Positions 12,613 through 26,000 of a DNA stretch of 64,000 nt are shown piece after piece. Under the pieces are notes generated by a model that saw only the letters and a list, made by a program, of their open reading frames with translations, was not told where the DNA came from and ran no database searches. The DNA comes from Cymbidium sinense (taxonomy: Eukaryota; Streptophyta; Magnoliopsida; Asparagales; Orchidaceae): contig CM038220.1 of NCBI GenBank assembly GCA_021442155.1, positions 76,557,817 to 76,621,816 of the forward strand, given 5' to 3'. The translations under genes and the position numbers were made by a program. Numbering within the stretch: the stretch's first letter is position 1; each line of letters opens with the position of its first letter.

Positions 12613-15600
12613 ATTCATTTAAGGAAATTTAAAAGTTTATGATGCATGATTTTCATTAGGTAACAAAGGGATTCCTTATCCAATTTTCACATGCACACAT
12701 TAAGGTAAGAAAGGCATAAGTGAGTATAGTGTCATTGTTAACTAGAGGTGTAAGGTACAAGACCTACTTAGGGCTACTTAAAGCCTCACAATCTCGAGGT
12801 TGTCTAGACTAATATACTACTTTCCTTAAATACAAATATGTGTATAAAAGAATTGAATGGAAAAGAAAGAATGCAAAAATTAGTATTAGTTGATTTATTT
12901 TGTTTATGCAAGTTATATGTGCAAGCATAGGTATCCTTCTTAAGTGATAGTATAGGAATGAGTAGGATATGGAATTAGGCAAGTGTTAGGTTCTTTTCAA
13001 ATGAACCATGCACCTTGCCAAATCCTATTCAAAACTATACTAAAGAGAAGAAAAGGGGAACCTATACTAAGCACATCTTTATATTTTTCTCACATGCTAA
13101 CTTATAATTAAGATATAAGTAACACACTTTCAATTTTGATGATAAATTTATATATTTTAAAACTAATTTAGATTTAATAATGATAATAGCCACTCATATT
13201 CTTACTTTAACCAACACATGCAATTTTGACATAAAGGAAACATTTTCAATTTTTAAATTTGATTTTTGAAAATATGGATGCATGAAGCCACATGATATAC
13301 ATATTTAACATGTTGGGAAAAGAACTAAAGCAATGAAAGCATATAAACACATTCACTTTAATTAAATCCTAAAGACAATCTTATGAAATAAGAAAGCTTA
13401 AAGTAAATCAAAGTTCATTTAATATGATTTTTTTTTATTTTGAATTTGATTTAATTTTGAAAAATGTGAGTTGATTTTGTTGTTCCTAACCCATTCCCAC
13501 ATGTGTTTGACAGTTTTATTTAATATTTAGGTGATTAGATTCATTTTATATTTTTATTAGGTTAAGGTATGAATTAAGCATGTTAATTATCCCTTACCAC
13601 ACCACCTTAGCATAGTTAACCAAATAATTATAAGCCAATGAGATGACATAAAACCTCACAAAAAATTAAAATTTATGATGCACCTAGGAAGAAAGGGGCA
13701 TAATGCAATTTGGCTCATGATTAATGATTAATTAAGCTAAGGGGTTTAACTTAAGTAATTTCAAAACACCCTCACACATATGAGTTAAATTTTTATTTAC
13801 TTAATTGAACTTAGGCTCTTGAACACAGCATCTATCTAAAGTAGATTAATTAAGTTCGGAAAGTTTTAGAATTTTTAGAAATTAATTAAGAGGTAATTAG
13901 TGAATTATCCTTTAATTAAAAGAGGATTAAGAAGGAAAAGGGGTTTAAGGAATACCAGGAAAATTCCCAAAATTATTCCTTGAACTTCCTATTCACTAGA
14001 TCAAGCCTTAATCAACTTCAATAAGAGATTAAAACACTAATCAAACCCTTAATTATTCTTAATTACATAGAGGGGGTAATTAGGAAATGAATTTGCAATT
14101 CCCCCAATTAAGCCACCAACCAATCCCAAGAAAATTAGGGGAGGCAGAAGTCATCCCCCAAAATGTAACTAAGAAGTTTGAGATTAATTAATTGGATTAA
14201 TTAGGGAATAGTAAATTAAAATTTCCAATAAAACCCAAAATCAAAGAAAGATAATATTCAAAATCCATTAAAACCAATTTTAGAATATTATAGATTGAAT
14301 TATCTTTCAGTGGAAATTTATCTCATATTTTTTTTTATTTTTATTTAGTGATATATAAATTTATGAAGTTTAGAGGATTAATTAGAATTATTTAAAAACT
14401 AATTAATCCCTTAATCCATTCAGCATGACACATAGTCGCTGAGTCAGGTGCACATTCCATGCGTCACCCAATGAGTGGCCACTTAAATGTCACGTCACAG
14501 TAGGCATGGTGGTGGTGTTATGCGGTTTTTTATCATTGATCGAATGGCGTGAATTATGGTTTTAAAAGGTAAAATGGGATTTAAAATGTGCATCTAATCT
14601 TGGTCGTTCATCCAAAATGTGCAGATGGACGGTCAAGATCATCGCTATTCTTACTTGAGGAATAATGGAGATCATCCACTTTTAAAGGAAGATCCGAGCT
14701 CGATCGAGCTTGGATTGGAATGAAATCTTGTACACACCATCTAACCCTAATGGAAAGCCTATCTAACATTCAAAATCTCATGCCATTAAAATTTGTTTCA
14801 CAAAGGACCAACACACATGGAGTTGAGTGGTTGAAAAATGTCTAATCTCATCGGAGGTGATCACCAGCACTCGATTCCCTTAGAGGAGCTTCATCTAGTT
14901 GAGACGAAGCTGTGGTGAAAGTATTAGCTCTTGAGGTTGAGTAAATTTGTCTGTGGACCAACCTCTCCTTAGCTCCCTTGTGACTTTAATGGAATTTGAT
15001 CTCCTCTTGCCTTTAGAGCTTGGGAAAGATGTTGGGTAAGCTCGACTTGGCCCTATGGTGGAGTGTGCAAAGAGAATTTGGTGGAGTTTGAGTGTAGAGG
15101 AAATTTGCAATTCAATGGAGGTCCCCTATTTTTACCTAAGGGAAAACTGAGAATGGCAATTTCCAATTCCTTCCAGAGAGCTTAGGATCACTCAAGAATG
15201 GTTCCTATGACTCTCTCTTACTCAATTGGAGTGAGGAAATTGAAGAGAATTATGGGGAATATATCTCCCTTATGGAAATCTCTGGCATTGTTTGCCATTT
15301 CAATCCAATTGTCAAGATTGAAAGGGTTTGAGTTGTTAGAAGTTTTCACATGGATTTGGGCTAAGGAGTGGAGTGGTAACCTCCTATGTGCTTCAAATTG
15401 AGTGGAGGAAGTTTTCCATATGGCCAATTTGAGCTATGTGCTCGATTTTGGCCTTTTCAATTTGGGGCTGACCAAACCCATTGGGTTGGATGCACCCATA
15501 GGGTCTACTTGACCTATTAGGAAGGTATCAAGTTGGAAAGAGGACTTCACCAAATTCCCATGGATTTGACCAAAATTTGTTCTATTGCCTAGGGGTAGAA

Positions 15601-17834
15601 TGGTTATTTGGATGATTTTTGAATTTGGATATGTTGGGTATGTTGAAAAAAAAGGTTTGGCCAAGTTTCATTGGATTTGAAGTTCATTTGGTATGGTTTG
15701 GCTCATGTTGACCCATTTAGGTCAAAATGGGTCTTGATCAATTGTTAATTGGGTCAAACTAAGGGTTGGTTCAAGTTCATATGATCATTTGAAATGTTTT
15801 GGTGGCTTTGGTTTGATTCAATTTGGTTTAGGTTTGAATTTGGTTCATATGACTTCATTTATGTCAAATGGGTCAAGTTGACCAATTTGATTGACCTATT
15901 TTTGAGCTAGGTCATGGGTAGGTTTAGGGCTGGTTAGTCATATGATGTGGATTGGTATCTTTGTTTCCAATCAATTTTGGTTAAGTTTGAATTTGGCTCA
16001 ACATGACCCTTTAGTCAAGTTGGTTCAAGGTCAATTGGGCTAGGTTAGGTCTAGTTGGCTATTGAGGCTTTGGTCAAGTTCAACAAGTGGTTTGGAATGA
16101 ACTTGACCCATTGGTTTCAATCAATTTTTTGATAAAGTTTTGACACATTTTGACTTTAGGTCTTGGGTCAACTTGGCTAGGTTAGGCTCCAATGTTGACT
16201 TGGTCGTTCAAACATAATTGATGAATGAACTTAAATTAATGGTTTCAACCAATTTGGCCTATGGTGAATTTTGGCTATATTGGGTTTCATTTTGGCTAAG
16301 TGTTGACTTGGTCAACCCTTAGGTTTGACTTTTTGTGCAAATTGGGTGATTGATCATCCCATGATGATTGTTGATCATGATGAGAGGCATAGGTGAGTTT
16401 GATTCAATCCAATTTGTTTAGGATTAGAATTTGGCTCATAATGGTACTTTAGGTCACATTGGATTAAGTGAGCCTAAGTGGGTCAAATGGCTTGGTCAAA
16501 GCTTGATTTTAGTTTGATTAAACTCATATATAGACTTATGATTGAAATATAAATCCATTTGCAATTGGTTTGAAGTCAAATGGGTTATTATTCATTTGAG
16601 AATTTCATATTCAAAGGAAGAACATGAGTGGATTTGAGGTTTGATTTTTGAATTGGATTTTGGTTAAGTGATTAAACTTTGTATTTATACTTAGATTCAT
16701 GATTATAAGGTTGATTGATTCCTGACGGAAAATCAAGAGTTTGGCTTGATTTGAAGTTGATTTGGCTAAGTTCAAGATTTTGACTTGAAAGGCTTATGTT
16801 GGATTTTGAGTGGATTTGAGTTTGATTTTTGGAAGTGGTTTTGATTGTTTGAATTTATATTTCATTTAAATATGTGAATATAAATGTCAATATAAATGGG
16901 TGATGAGAAAATTTGATGAATTTGATCATGATTTAGGCTAAGACCATTAAAAGAAATTTAAAGGGCTTAAGAAATTTTAGAGCAGGGATTTGAATTTTGG
17001 ATTTAGATTTGATTGATTTATATTTATATTTCATTTATATATGTGCATATAAATGAGAATATAAATGAGTTATAAAAAAATCTCATGAGTTTGAATTACT
17101 TTGATCATGATTTATGCTATGTCCTTAAAAGGAAAATTAAGGACTTAAGAAGGATTTTAAATTTGGAATTAGACTTCTGGATTTGATTTGATTGATTTGT
17201 GTTTATATTTCATTTATATATGAATATAAATGAGAATATAAATGAATTATGAGAAAATCTCATGAGTTTGAATTGGTTTGAATATGATTTAGGCTAAGTC
17301 CATGAAGGAAAATTTAAAGGACTTAGGAAATTTCATGAATTGATTTTGAATTTTGAGTTTAGTTTGATTGGTTTGAATTTATATTTTATTTATATATGTA
17401 AATATAAATGAGAATATAAATGAATTATGAGAAAATCTCATGAATTTGAATTGATTTGATCATGATTTTGGATAAGTCCTTAAAAGGAAATGGACTTAGG
17501 AAATTTTGGAGTTTGAAATTTCATTCATGGGTTTCATCATGGATTTCAATCATGGCATTGATTTGAGTTTGGAGAAAATCAAATAGGATTGATTTGGAAC
17601 TTGACTTGAAGGAAGGAAGGTGAGGAGTGGTTCAAGCTAAGGGTATGCAAGTTTTCCTAACACCCATAAGGCATGACATATTCCTATGGCTAACTCTTCT
17701 AAGTCTCTAGGGCTAGGTTGAGTGTCCACCTAATCACTAGATTGGTCTTAAGACTAAGGAACTCTTAAAGCCTAAGAGAAATCTTATGTCTAAGATGGAG
17801 GGGTTGAGAGCTCATTCTAAAAATGAGGTCAACA
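12613..17834. repeat. repeat V, copy 2 (~5.2 kb)
   Basis: Direct tandem copy of 7513-12612. It follows immediately after GAGGTCAACA of copy 1 and ends with the same GAGGTCAACA motif at about 17825-17834, after which unrelated sequence begins. It shows many substitutions and indels against copy 1, including extra AT-rich units near 17.2-17.5 kb. Short open frames at 14895-15110, 15198-15427 and 15434-15664 do not hold a recognisable domain and are not conserved in frame with copy 1. Confidence 0.85.
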
Positions 17835-20750
17835 CATATGCTCGGCTCTTCCCAACCGAACGATTGCACTCTTTCTCTCGGCACTTCACCAATATCACAT
17901 TGCTTCCTTCTTTGTTTCTTTTCTTTGATCAATGATCCCACTCTTTTCTCTGGCTCCAACTCCTTCAAAGGAATGGTGCATTGCTTCCTTCTTCCTTTTC
18001 TCCACCGAACTCTCAAGCGAGGGATGGATCTTCTCCTTTCATTGTGAGAGAGAGAGGCTCCTCCCTCCCTCTTTTCTCTCATTCATCATCCTACCCATGG
18101 ACAAAACAACTCCCATCCATCTCCTATGACAACTAGCCACCATTATTGCTTTTGGATTGAAGTTTTGGGTTTCTTTATGGCATCTCTATCCATTGTTAAT
18201 GTTTGATGCAAAGTAAACAACGTTCACAGTGGCTAAGGATTGTATCTTTAGTGGAACCTTCTTAAAGATCTCTAAAAATCTTGGATTTTTTTTTGATTTG
18301 ATGGAAGGAAGAGGCTCTAAAGAGGATGGAAGGTGGAGTTCTAGATCTGCATATTCTTTCTATTGTCGTGGTAACATTGAAGAATAATATTTGACAGGCA
18401 TCCCAATGTCTTAGGATGAAGACATCTCGCAAGTACTGAAAGTGGAATGCCAAAGAAGATTTTCTTGGGATTAAAGAAGATAATAATGGTCCAACTATTT
18501 TGTTGATTCAGTCATTCAATTAACAAAGAACAACAATACTATATGAATTTCTTGATAATCATCTCTTTCCAAAGATGTTTCTTGTAGTGGGCTTCAAGAA
18601 GCTTCTTTCCAAATATTTGTTGGCGCATCATCAAGTCGACCAATTTCTGAAGGAGCTTGTAGACATCCAACAATGTTAAGTTGATGGAGGTGTTTCTCTT
18701 AGTGAAGCTCTATTTATATAGGACAAATAGTTGGAAGATGAAGGGATTAAACATAAAATGAGGGGATGGGAGGAGGAGGTTTGAAGGTGTGTGAAAATTA
18801 TCTGCATATATATGTTTGTGTCTCTTTGTGCAAGTTTGAATGACTCGTCACGCTCATTAGGGTGTAACGAGATAAAAATTGGCTATGGTGTTGCAGCTTC
18901 ATTGCTCATCGGGGAACGAGTAAGCCAAAACCATTAGATGGCTCCCATGCCAAAATACCAAAATTTTGACTAAATATGAGACTTTAAAAAAAGGAGAAGA
19001 ATATTTGCATATATGTTTTCTTTTATGCAGGTGATTGAAGGCCTCGTTATGCTCATTAGGGCATAACATAATTAAAATTCAGCTGAGGTGCTTCAAAACA
19101 CCATTTGTCATACTCATCTATGTGGGTAAAAATAGTTGATCTCTATGGGGCGATGCTAGAGTATTGTTGAAATTCTGCCAGATTTTGGATTAAATTCTAG
19201 ACTTAGAAGAATCAAAATTCATCTAAAATAAAATTTAAATGTATTAAATTGAAAATTTTAATAGAATAAACATAGAGGTGAATATTAAATTGAAATAAAA
19301 AAAGACGAGATTATAATGAACTTAAAAAAGGGACTTTACAACTGAGGCTTGATGCTAACTCTAAATACGTAAGAAATTTGCAATAAATTTACAGTTTGGT
19401 TATGTATATTGATATCTTTATGTGGAATTTAAAATAAATTCAAATTCGATTTGAATGCTTTTATATGAAGACTAAATAACTCTTATAAGTGCAAGAATAT
19501 TATTCGATAGTTTACTCAGCATAACTTGTTGGCTTCGATAGTCATGAATGCTATATTCCAAGTCTACTTGAATTTATTTTCAACAAAACTAAATCATCAA
19601 ATTTGTTGTGTTATGTTTTATATATATAAAGAGGAGAAATCAAATGAAATTTATAAGAGATCTATGAAGAAGTTAAATTACATGTTGGCAAGCATAGTTA
19701 AAGCTCTTTAATGAATGATTGAAAGATTCATACAAGAGCTGTTAATAGTTTGCTTTAAGGTAATTGGAAGATAAATTCTCAAATATGAAAAAATTTGAAT
19801 CTAATCATAAATGAATTTGAAAGATTGGAAAATTGAAAAATTCATCAAGTAAACTAAGTCAAGTAATGTTTTAAATTAGAACCTAAATCAACCGCCACCG
19901 AATCTGCAACTATTCATACAAGCAGACATAAGGTGTTGGCTTAAATTTTGAATAAACTTCAAATGTATTAATTTTGCATAAATTATGGAGCCAACTATCG
20001 CTCAATTCAAGTGCTTGAAACTTGTGCAATCATTTGAAAGAAATGAATTGAATGTATGAAATATAAAGCAATCTTCAATTCTATTTGAGCTTTCCAAAAT
20101 TTTGCAAGTATTCTAAATACCATGGGCCCCACTCTATCTGAATGCTTAAACTTTTGGGCAGGATGATGCAGCTTCGGTTTGGTCTTATGAGGTCTGGGTT
20201 AACAACCTTATAAAACCCAATTTTTATAAAAAGTTCAACTTATTATAAAATATTTAAGAAGCTAATTCTGTCATGTGATAGTAGAACTGATCCTCCATTA
20301 TTAAACTAATAGAGTTGATAGGATCAAGCAAACTCTTAAACCCGATGATGGTATGTTGAATGGTGATTTCAATGGAAGGATAATTACCATCAAAATATGC
20401 TCACAAGCTCAAATCAAATTAATCAAATTCAAATATCAAACAATAAATTATGCAAATCACTAAGTTCTAAATGTCAAAGAAATTCAATATTCAATACTTA
20501 AAGTTAAAACCCAATCCACCTTCCATAATTTAGGTGATAAATTAAGAAAACTCTAGCTCACAAAGAGTCAATGTCAAATTAAGTGTTCTACTATGTTCAA
20601 AATCAATCTCATGTCATAAGGATGTGACCCATATCCTCCATTGCTGGCTAGTAGGTCCACATGTGTGCGTTATGACCGAGTCCTCTCGGTGGTTGCGCCA
20701 AATGAAACCATTATATTATGATTACGATCGTCAGATGCTCCCCATTGGCT
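17835..20750. other. unassigned sequence after repeat V
   Basis: No gene or known mobile-element domain is recognised. 17840-18110 is CT-rich and gives overlapping open frames on both strands (105 codons minus, 74 and 65 codons plus) that look like low-complexity artefacts. Two small hairpins occur near 18843 and 19046. From 19.2 kb on the sequence is AT-rich and full of stops. A decayed retroelement leader or LTR is possible. Confidence 0.4.
19046..19067. other. GTTATGC/GCATAAC hairpin
   Basis: A 7 bp stem GTTATGC...GCATAAC surrounds the 8 nt loop TCATTAGG. A related, imperfect form with the same GCTCATTAGG loop lies near 18843-18870. Similar stems occur at 35957-35983. Confidence 0.6.
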
Positions 20751-21258
20751 CTACCCTTTGAGTTGTGAATCATATGGTACAATGGGTAAAATGCCCTCAT
20801 CAGTTAAGGTAGACTTAAGGTTGTCTTTTTTGATGAACACCACCCAGTCTACAAGTTTCTTGGATGACGTAACATGTGTTTGATAAGGATCCTTTGGTTG
20901 GTTGGGCCAATTACCTCCTCTAAGTAGAGTGGGATTACACTGGGATGATGGAACCATGGTATCTAGATCGAGAGTCATCATTCCCCACCATCCGCTTTTG
21001 TTAAATGAATTTCATAATCTTAAACTCTAAAACTCCACATTGCTACTAAATGCTATACATTTATTGATCTAACATTTTAATCAAAAGTTCTCTCACACTT
21101 ATTGGGAGGGGTAATTAACTATAAGTGCTTGCACTTATAGGAAATATGGAACCATATTTAAAGTCCTCACCAAATGAGAATGAAATCTCTAGGTAGTGTC
21201 TTATCTACTATCTCATCTGCCTTTTTGAAAATTTCATCAATATTTTAAACCATATTCT
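20751..21258. other. unassigned, more GC-balanced sequence
   Basis: Contains a 76-codon minus-strand open frame (20751-20981) with no domain I recognise and no second copy in the window. I see no promoter or splice pattern that would make it a gene. Confidence 0.35.
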
Positions 21259-21260
21259 CT

Positions 21261-21458
21261 TCATTTGTCGAGAGGTCGTGTGAATTTTTGAAGCCCACTA
21301 AATCCATCTCCATGTTGGTACAGAAGCTCACCATTTTGCAGATTTATATAAGAATCAATGGATTGTTGAAATTGTGAATTAAATGCATAATATTCACTAT
21401 TCATTTCATTCATATTTTTTTTTTTTGGACATTTGAGTGAATTTAATCTCAAATACAC
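21261..21458 (-). other. short open frame conserved between W copies
   Basis: A 65-codon minus frame. Its middle reads SIDSYINLQNGELLYQHGDG. The 70-codon minus frame at 43763-43975 in W copy 2 has a clearly related segment (SIDAYINL, then LYQHRDGFS). Farther along the same strand, about 21185-21250, another frame reads DEIFKKADEIVDKTLPRDF, which looks like coding sequence. It could be the first exon of a degraded gene carried inside a repeat. I do not recognise the protein. Confidence 0.35.

Positions 21459-21461
<3 letters not shown>

Positions 21462-21541
<80 letters not shown>
21462..21541. repeat. (AT)n microsatellite
   Basis: About 80 bp of near-perfect AT dinucleotide. A (GA)n tract follows at 21605-21626 and a shorter one near 21888-21905. 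All are within repeat W. Confidence 0.95.
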
Positions 21542-21544
<3 letters not shown>

Positions 21545-22399
21545 ACTAAAACATTTTAGTTTTATACTTTTAATTTCTTATGATTAAAACCCAATAAACT
21601 TATAAGAGAGAGAGAGAGAGAGAGAGTACATGAATATAGTAACGATAAAATACCACTATTCTAATATAAGGCATGCCTCCAACCTGACATTTAGAGAAAG
21701 TTGACTTAACACTTCATTAACAGTATTTTGAGGATAAAAAAATAAATCTTCATATGATCTAGAAGTTTTATGATGTCTTCGATGTCTCTCCTAAGTAATT
21801 CATAAAAATAATGAAATATAAAAGCTTAAAAATTTATAATGATCAAATTAATTTTAAAATGAAAATATAAAATGAAGTTATAGAGAGAGAAAGAGAGAGA
21901 GAGATTTGGAAACAAACCGATCAATATCATGAGTTAGTGATGATCATGATCAAATATCTTATTCTACTAATAAAAGGGAAAGTAGGAAACTGAGAACATG
22001 GATTTTTGACATCAATAGTTGATGAGCATCACTTATTGGCAGACATTAGATAATGATTAATAAAAATATAATAATTAGAACGACATTTAGCAGTTAACTT
22101 GGTTTTTCTCCTAATAGGAGGGGGACCAACCATTAAATTTCTTCAAAATATTTAAATATTTTTATTAATTTTTATATCTATATTTTTAAGTAAAAACAAA
22201 ACTAAAAAAAAAAGAATCAATAAAGTAGACAAAAAATTAAAGCTTATATAATATCCATCTCAATGTAAACTTTATGCAAGTTTTAAGGAAAAAGTGATTT
22301 TGTAGTTCTAGATTGAAAAATGTTAATAATTAATTAGAACTACATTATAGAGATATATACTATTGACCTCCACATAAATTACACAAGTTAAATAGAGCA

Positions 22400-23059
22400 A
22401 GCATCATGAATTTAATGGGCTTCAAATACAATATCGTGCAAATCAAAGTCAAAATACATTGGACATCGTTAAAATTGCTCAAAATAATCTCCAATCAATG
22501 AATAACTTCGTGATCACATTCAAAACATCAAAATTGATTAGAATATACATATTGCACAGTCTAACAGTCGACCGATCAAGAGATCGAGCCTTCAAAGCGC
22601 CTACATGCATATTAAAGTCGGGAGGTTGCGATGATGCCCAAACAACCTCTGTTTGCAAAATTGATCGCATCATTAAAGTCAAAATCTATCAAACAAGACT
22701 ATTCGTGCTTGATTTAGACAAGTCTATGTGAGTGTCGAGCAGTTGAAAGAGATGACATGCATTTCTGAACCAAAATTGACCTAATTTCATGCTAACTTGA
22801 ACCAAACAACCCCTGATCATGAAATAGACTGCATCGTTGAATCTAGAACATCAAAATTACCTAGAATAGACATTCAATTTTATTAAGGTTGTCACACTTA
22901 AAATTTTATCAAAATATGCACCTATTTCAAGATAAATCTATCTAATTTTCTCTTAATCACATCCAATCAGCACCTTTGGAACTTGTAGCTGCCCATCCCC
23001 ATACCTCTACATCCCATTCAGCCAATAATAGGCTGCCATGTCATGTTCCCCATACTACC
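22400..23059 (+). repeat. repeat X, copy 1 (MULE target)
   Basis: Inverted match to 37760-38425. Shared landmarks are CGATCAAGAGATCGAGCC (22572), GATGATGCCCAAA (22630), GCCCATCCCCATACCTC (22990) and CATACTACCC (23051). Similarity stops exactly where the MULE begins, so the MULE landed inside this copy. A 90-codon plus frame (22459-22731) is not supported by the inverted copy. The nature of X is unknown. Confidence 0.8.
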
Positions 23060-23068
23060 CACGTGATG
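23060..23068. repeat. left 9 bp target-site duplication of the MULE (diverged)
   Basis: CACGTGATG lies directly left of the MULE end. CATATGAAG at 34981-34989 lies directly right, and six of nine positions agree. The unoccupied copy of X reads CATGTGAAA at the same place on its minus strand. Nine base pairs is the normal duplication length for Mutator-like elements. Confidence 0.6.
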
Positions 23069-26000
23069 GAAAAAATATTACGTCTAGAGTCCGTAAAGCT
23101 TCGCGGACTCCGTCTGCGACGCGTAATGGTTTTTCCTGTTTTATCCTTAACGGTGTTATCACTGGATGGACGGTGACCACGCCATTTATCCCGCCCGATC
23201 GGCCCGTCGCCTCATTCAAATAGGAGAAGAAAAAAAGAGATGCGTCGTTCGACATTCCTCACCGTATGACAGTTTAGGGCTTTCTCCTCTAGCTCAGCTC
23301 CCTCTCTCGATCGGCAAACGTCTGACCATCACTCAATGGTTTAGCAAATCTTATGAATAACTTCCATTGAGGTATTATAGGTGACTACATGAGGTATTTA
23401 CACCTGTGTTCCTGAACTTTAATGAATTTAGGGTTTTCTCTATTCTTCTCACCGTCTAGTATATGAACATTTTAGAACATTTGAGCTCTTTAAATGAACA
23501 AGATGTATTGTAGTAGTTTTTAGATATGTTTTGCATGTGTACTCTCTGTACTGTTAAGATGGTACACGCCATTATTTTTAAAATTTTGAACTGATTAGCC
23601 TTGTGAAATATTTAGTATATCACATGGTAGGATGTTTGGTCATGTTTTAAGATGAATTTTGTGGCCTGATTAGGGATGATAGTATGTTCAGTAGATGGAA
23701 TTAAAATTCTGTCGCTTGATTTCTTCTTCTGTACTCTCTATACTCTCATGAGATTACAGAGCATTATGGTCATTTCTTTCCTATTTCTTTGGCCTGTTTT
23801 GAGGAACTATGTTCATTATAATCCATTAGGAACAATTTGGAGGCTGTTTGGTTAATTTTTTAGTGTTATTTTACATCTGTACTCTCTATACTCTCTTGAG
23901 AGTATAGAAGATTTTATGGACATTTTTTCCATTTTCTTTGGCCTAGTTGTTCAGATTATGTTCACTACATTTCAGTGGAAGTAATTTGGTGGCTGTTTGG
24001 ATGATTTAGGGGATTTTGCATCACATGCTCTCTGTCTCATGAGAGTCTGCATTTCATTTTTCCTATTTTTTTGGCTGTTTGGAGGAAATATGTTCATTGC
24101 AATCCATTAGAAATAATTTTGAGGCTGTTTGGTTAGTTTTTTAGTGTTATTTTACATCTATACTCTCTGTACTCTCTTGAGAGTATAGATGATTTTGTGG
24201 ACATTTTTTCCAATTTCTTTGGCCTGGTTGTTCAGATTATGTTCATTACATTACATTTGAAGCAATTTGGAGGGATGTTTGGATGATTTCTGGAGGATTT
24301 TTGCATCTGTACTCTCTGTACTCTCTTGAGAGTATAAATGATTTTGTGGACATTTTTTCCAAGTTTCTTTGGCTTAGTTGTTCAGATTATGTTCATTACA
24401 TTCTAGTGGAAGCAATTTGGTGGCTGTTTGGATGATTTAGATTTTTTTGCATTTGTACTCTCTCTCATGAGAGTATAGAATTTTGTAATTTTTCTATTTC
24501 TTTGGCCTTTGAAATATGTTCATTCTCCATGATCAATTTAGTTGTTTGGTTAGTTTTTTAGTGTTATTTTGCATATGTGCTCTCTGTACTCTCTTGAGAG
24601 TACAGATGATTTTATGGATATTTTTTTTAGTTTCTTTGGCCTGGTTGTTCAGATTATATTCATTACATTACATTAGAAGCAATTTGGAGGGATGTTTAGA
24701 TGGTTTCTAGGGGATTTTTGTATCTGTACTCTCTTGAGAGTACAGATGATTTTGTGGACATTTTTTTCTAGTTTCTTTGGTCTAGTTGTTCAGATTATGT
24801 TCATTACATTCTAGTGGAAGCAATTTGGTGGCTATTTGGATGGTTTTGAGAGATTTTTTGTATCTCTCTCTGGTCTCATGTTTCTTTGGCGTTTGGAGGA
24901 ATTGTTCATTGCAATCCATCAATTTGGAGGATTTGTTTGGTTAGTTTTAGTGTTATTTTGCTGTACTCTCTTACTCTCTTGAGAGTACAAATGATTTAAT
25001 GGCATTTTTTCAGTTTCTTTGGCCTGTTGTTCATTATGTTCATTACATTACATTGGAAGCAATTTGGAGGTGTTTGGATGGTTTTAGATTTTTTGCATCT
25101 GTACTCTTTTACTCTTGAGAAATCTGAGATGATTTTTGGACATTTTTCCATTTCTTTGGCACGGTTGTTGATATATGTTCATTACATTCTAGTGAAAGAA
25201 ATTTGGTGGCTGTTTGGATGGTTTCTAAGGGATTTTTGCATCTGTGCTCTCTGTATAATCATGAGAATACAGAGCATTTTTGGTCATTTTTCTCCTATTT
25301 CTTTGGCTTGTTGGGAGAAAATATATTCATTGCAATCCATCAGGAATAATTTGGAGGCTGTTTGGTTGGTTTTTTAGTATTATTTTACATCTGTACTCTC
25401 TGTACTCTCTTGAGAGTCTGATGATTTTATGGACATTTTTTCCAGTTTCTTTGGCCTGATTGTTCAGATTATGTTCATTACATTACATTGGAAGCAATTT
25501 GGAGGGATGTTTGGATGGTTTCTGGAGGATTTTTACATGTGTACTCACTGTACTCTTATGAGAGTACAAAGAATTTTGGTCATTTTTTTCCTGTTTCTTT
25601 GGCCTGTTTGGAGGAAATATGTTCATTACAATCTATTAAGGATAATTTGGAGGCTGTTTGGTTGATTTTTTAGTGTTATTTTGCATCTGTACTCTTTGTA
25701 CTCTCTTGAGAGTACAGACGATTTGTGGATATTTTTTCAGTTTCTTTGGCCTGGTTGTTCAGATTATGTTCATTACATTACATTGGAAATAATTTGGAGG
25801 GATGTTTGGATTATTTTTAGGAGATTTTTGCATCTGTACTCTATGTATTCTCATGAGAGTACAGAGCATTTTGGTCATTTTTTCTGTTTCTTTGGCCTGT
25901 TTGTAGGAAATATGTTCATTACAATTCATCAGGGACAATTTGGAGGCCATTTGGTTGGTTTTTTAGTGTTATTTTGCATGTACTCTACTCTGAGAATGAG

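Larger units (their letters stand above)
21259..22400. repeat. repeat W, copy 1 (~1.1 kb)
   Basis: Matches 43760-44905 in the same orientation from AAATCCATCTCCATGTTGG to GTTCTAGATTGAAAA, including the relative order of a (GA)n tract, the CAACCTGACATTTAGAGAAAG block (21681 and 44231) and a second GA tract. Copy 1 continues past 22320 with uninterrupted sequence, while copy 2 is interrupted by a retroelement. Copy 1 therefore serves as the empty site for that insertion. On the minus strand both copies keep an open frame with a shared peptide. Confidence 0.85.

Noticed and set aside
17765..18129. Overlapping frames of 105, 74 and 65 codons on both strands
   Set aside because: CT-rich low-complexity sequence open in several frames, with no conserved counterpart and no recognised domain.
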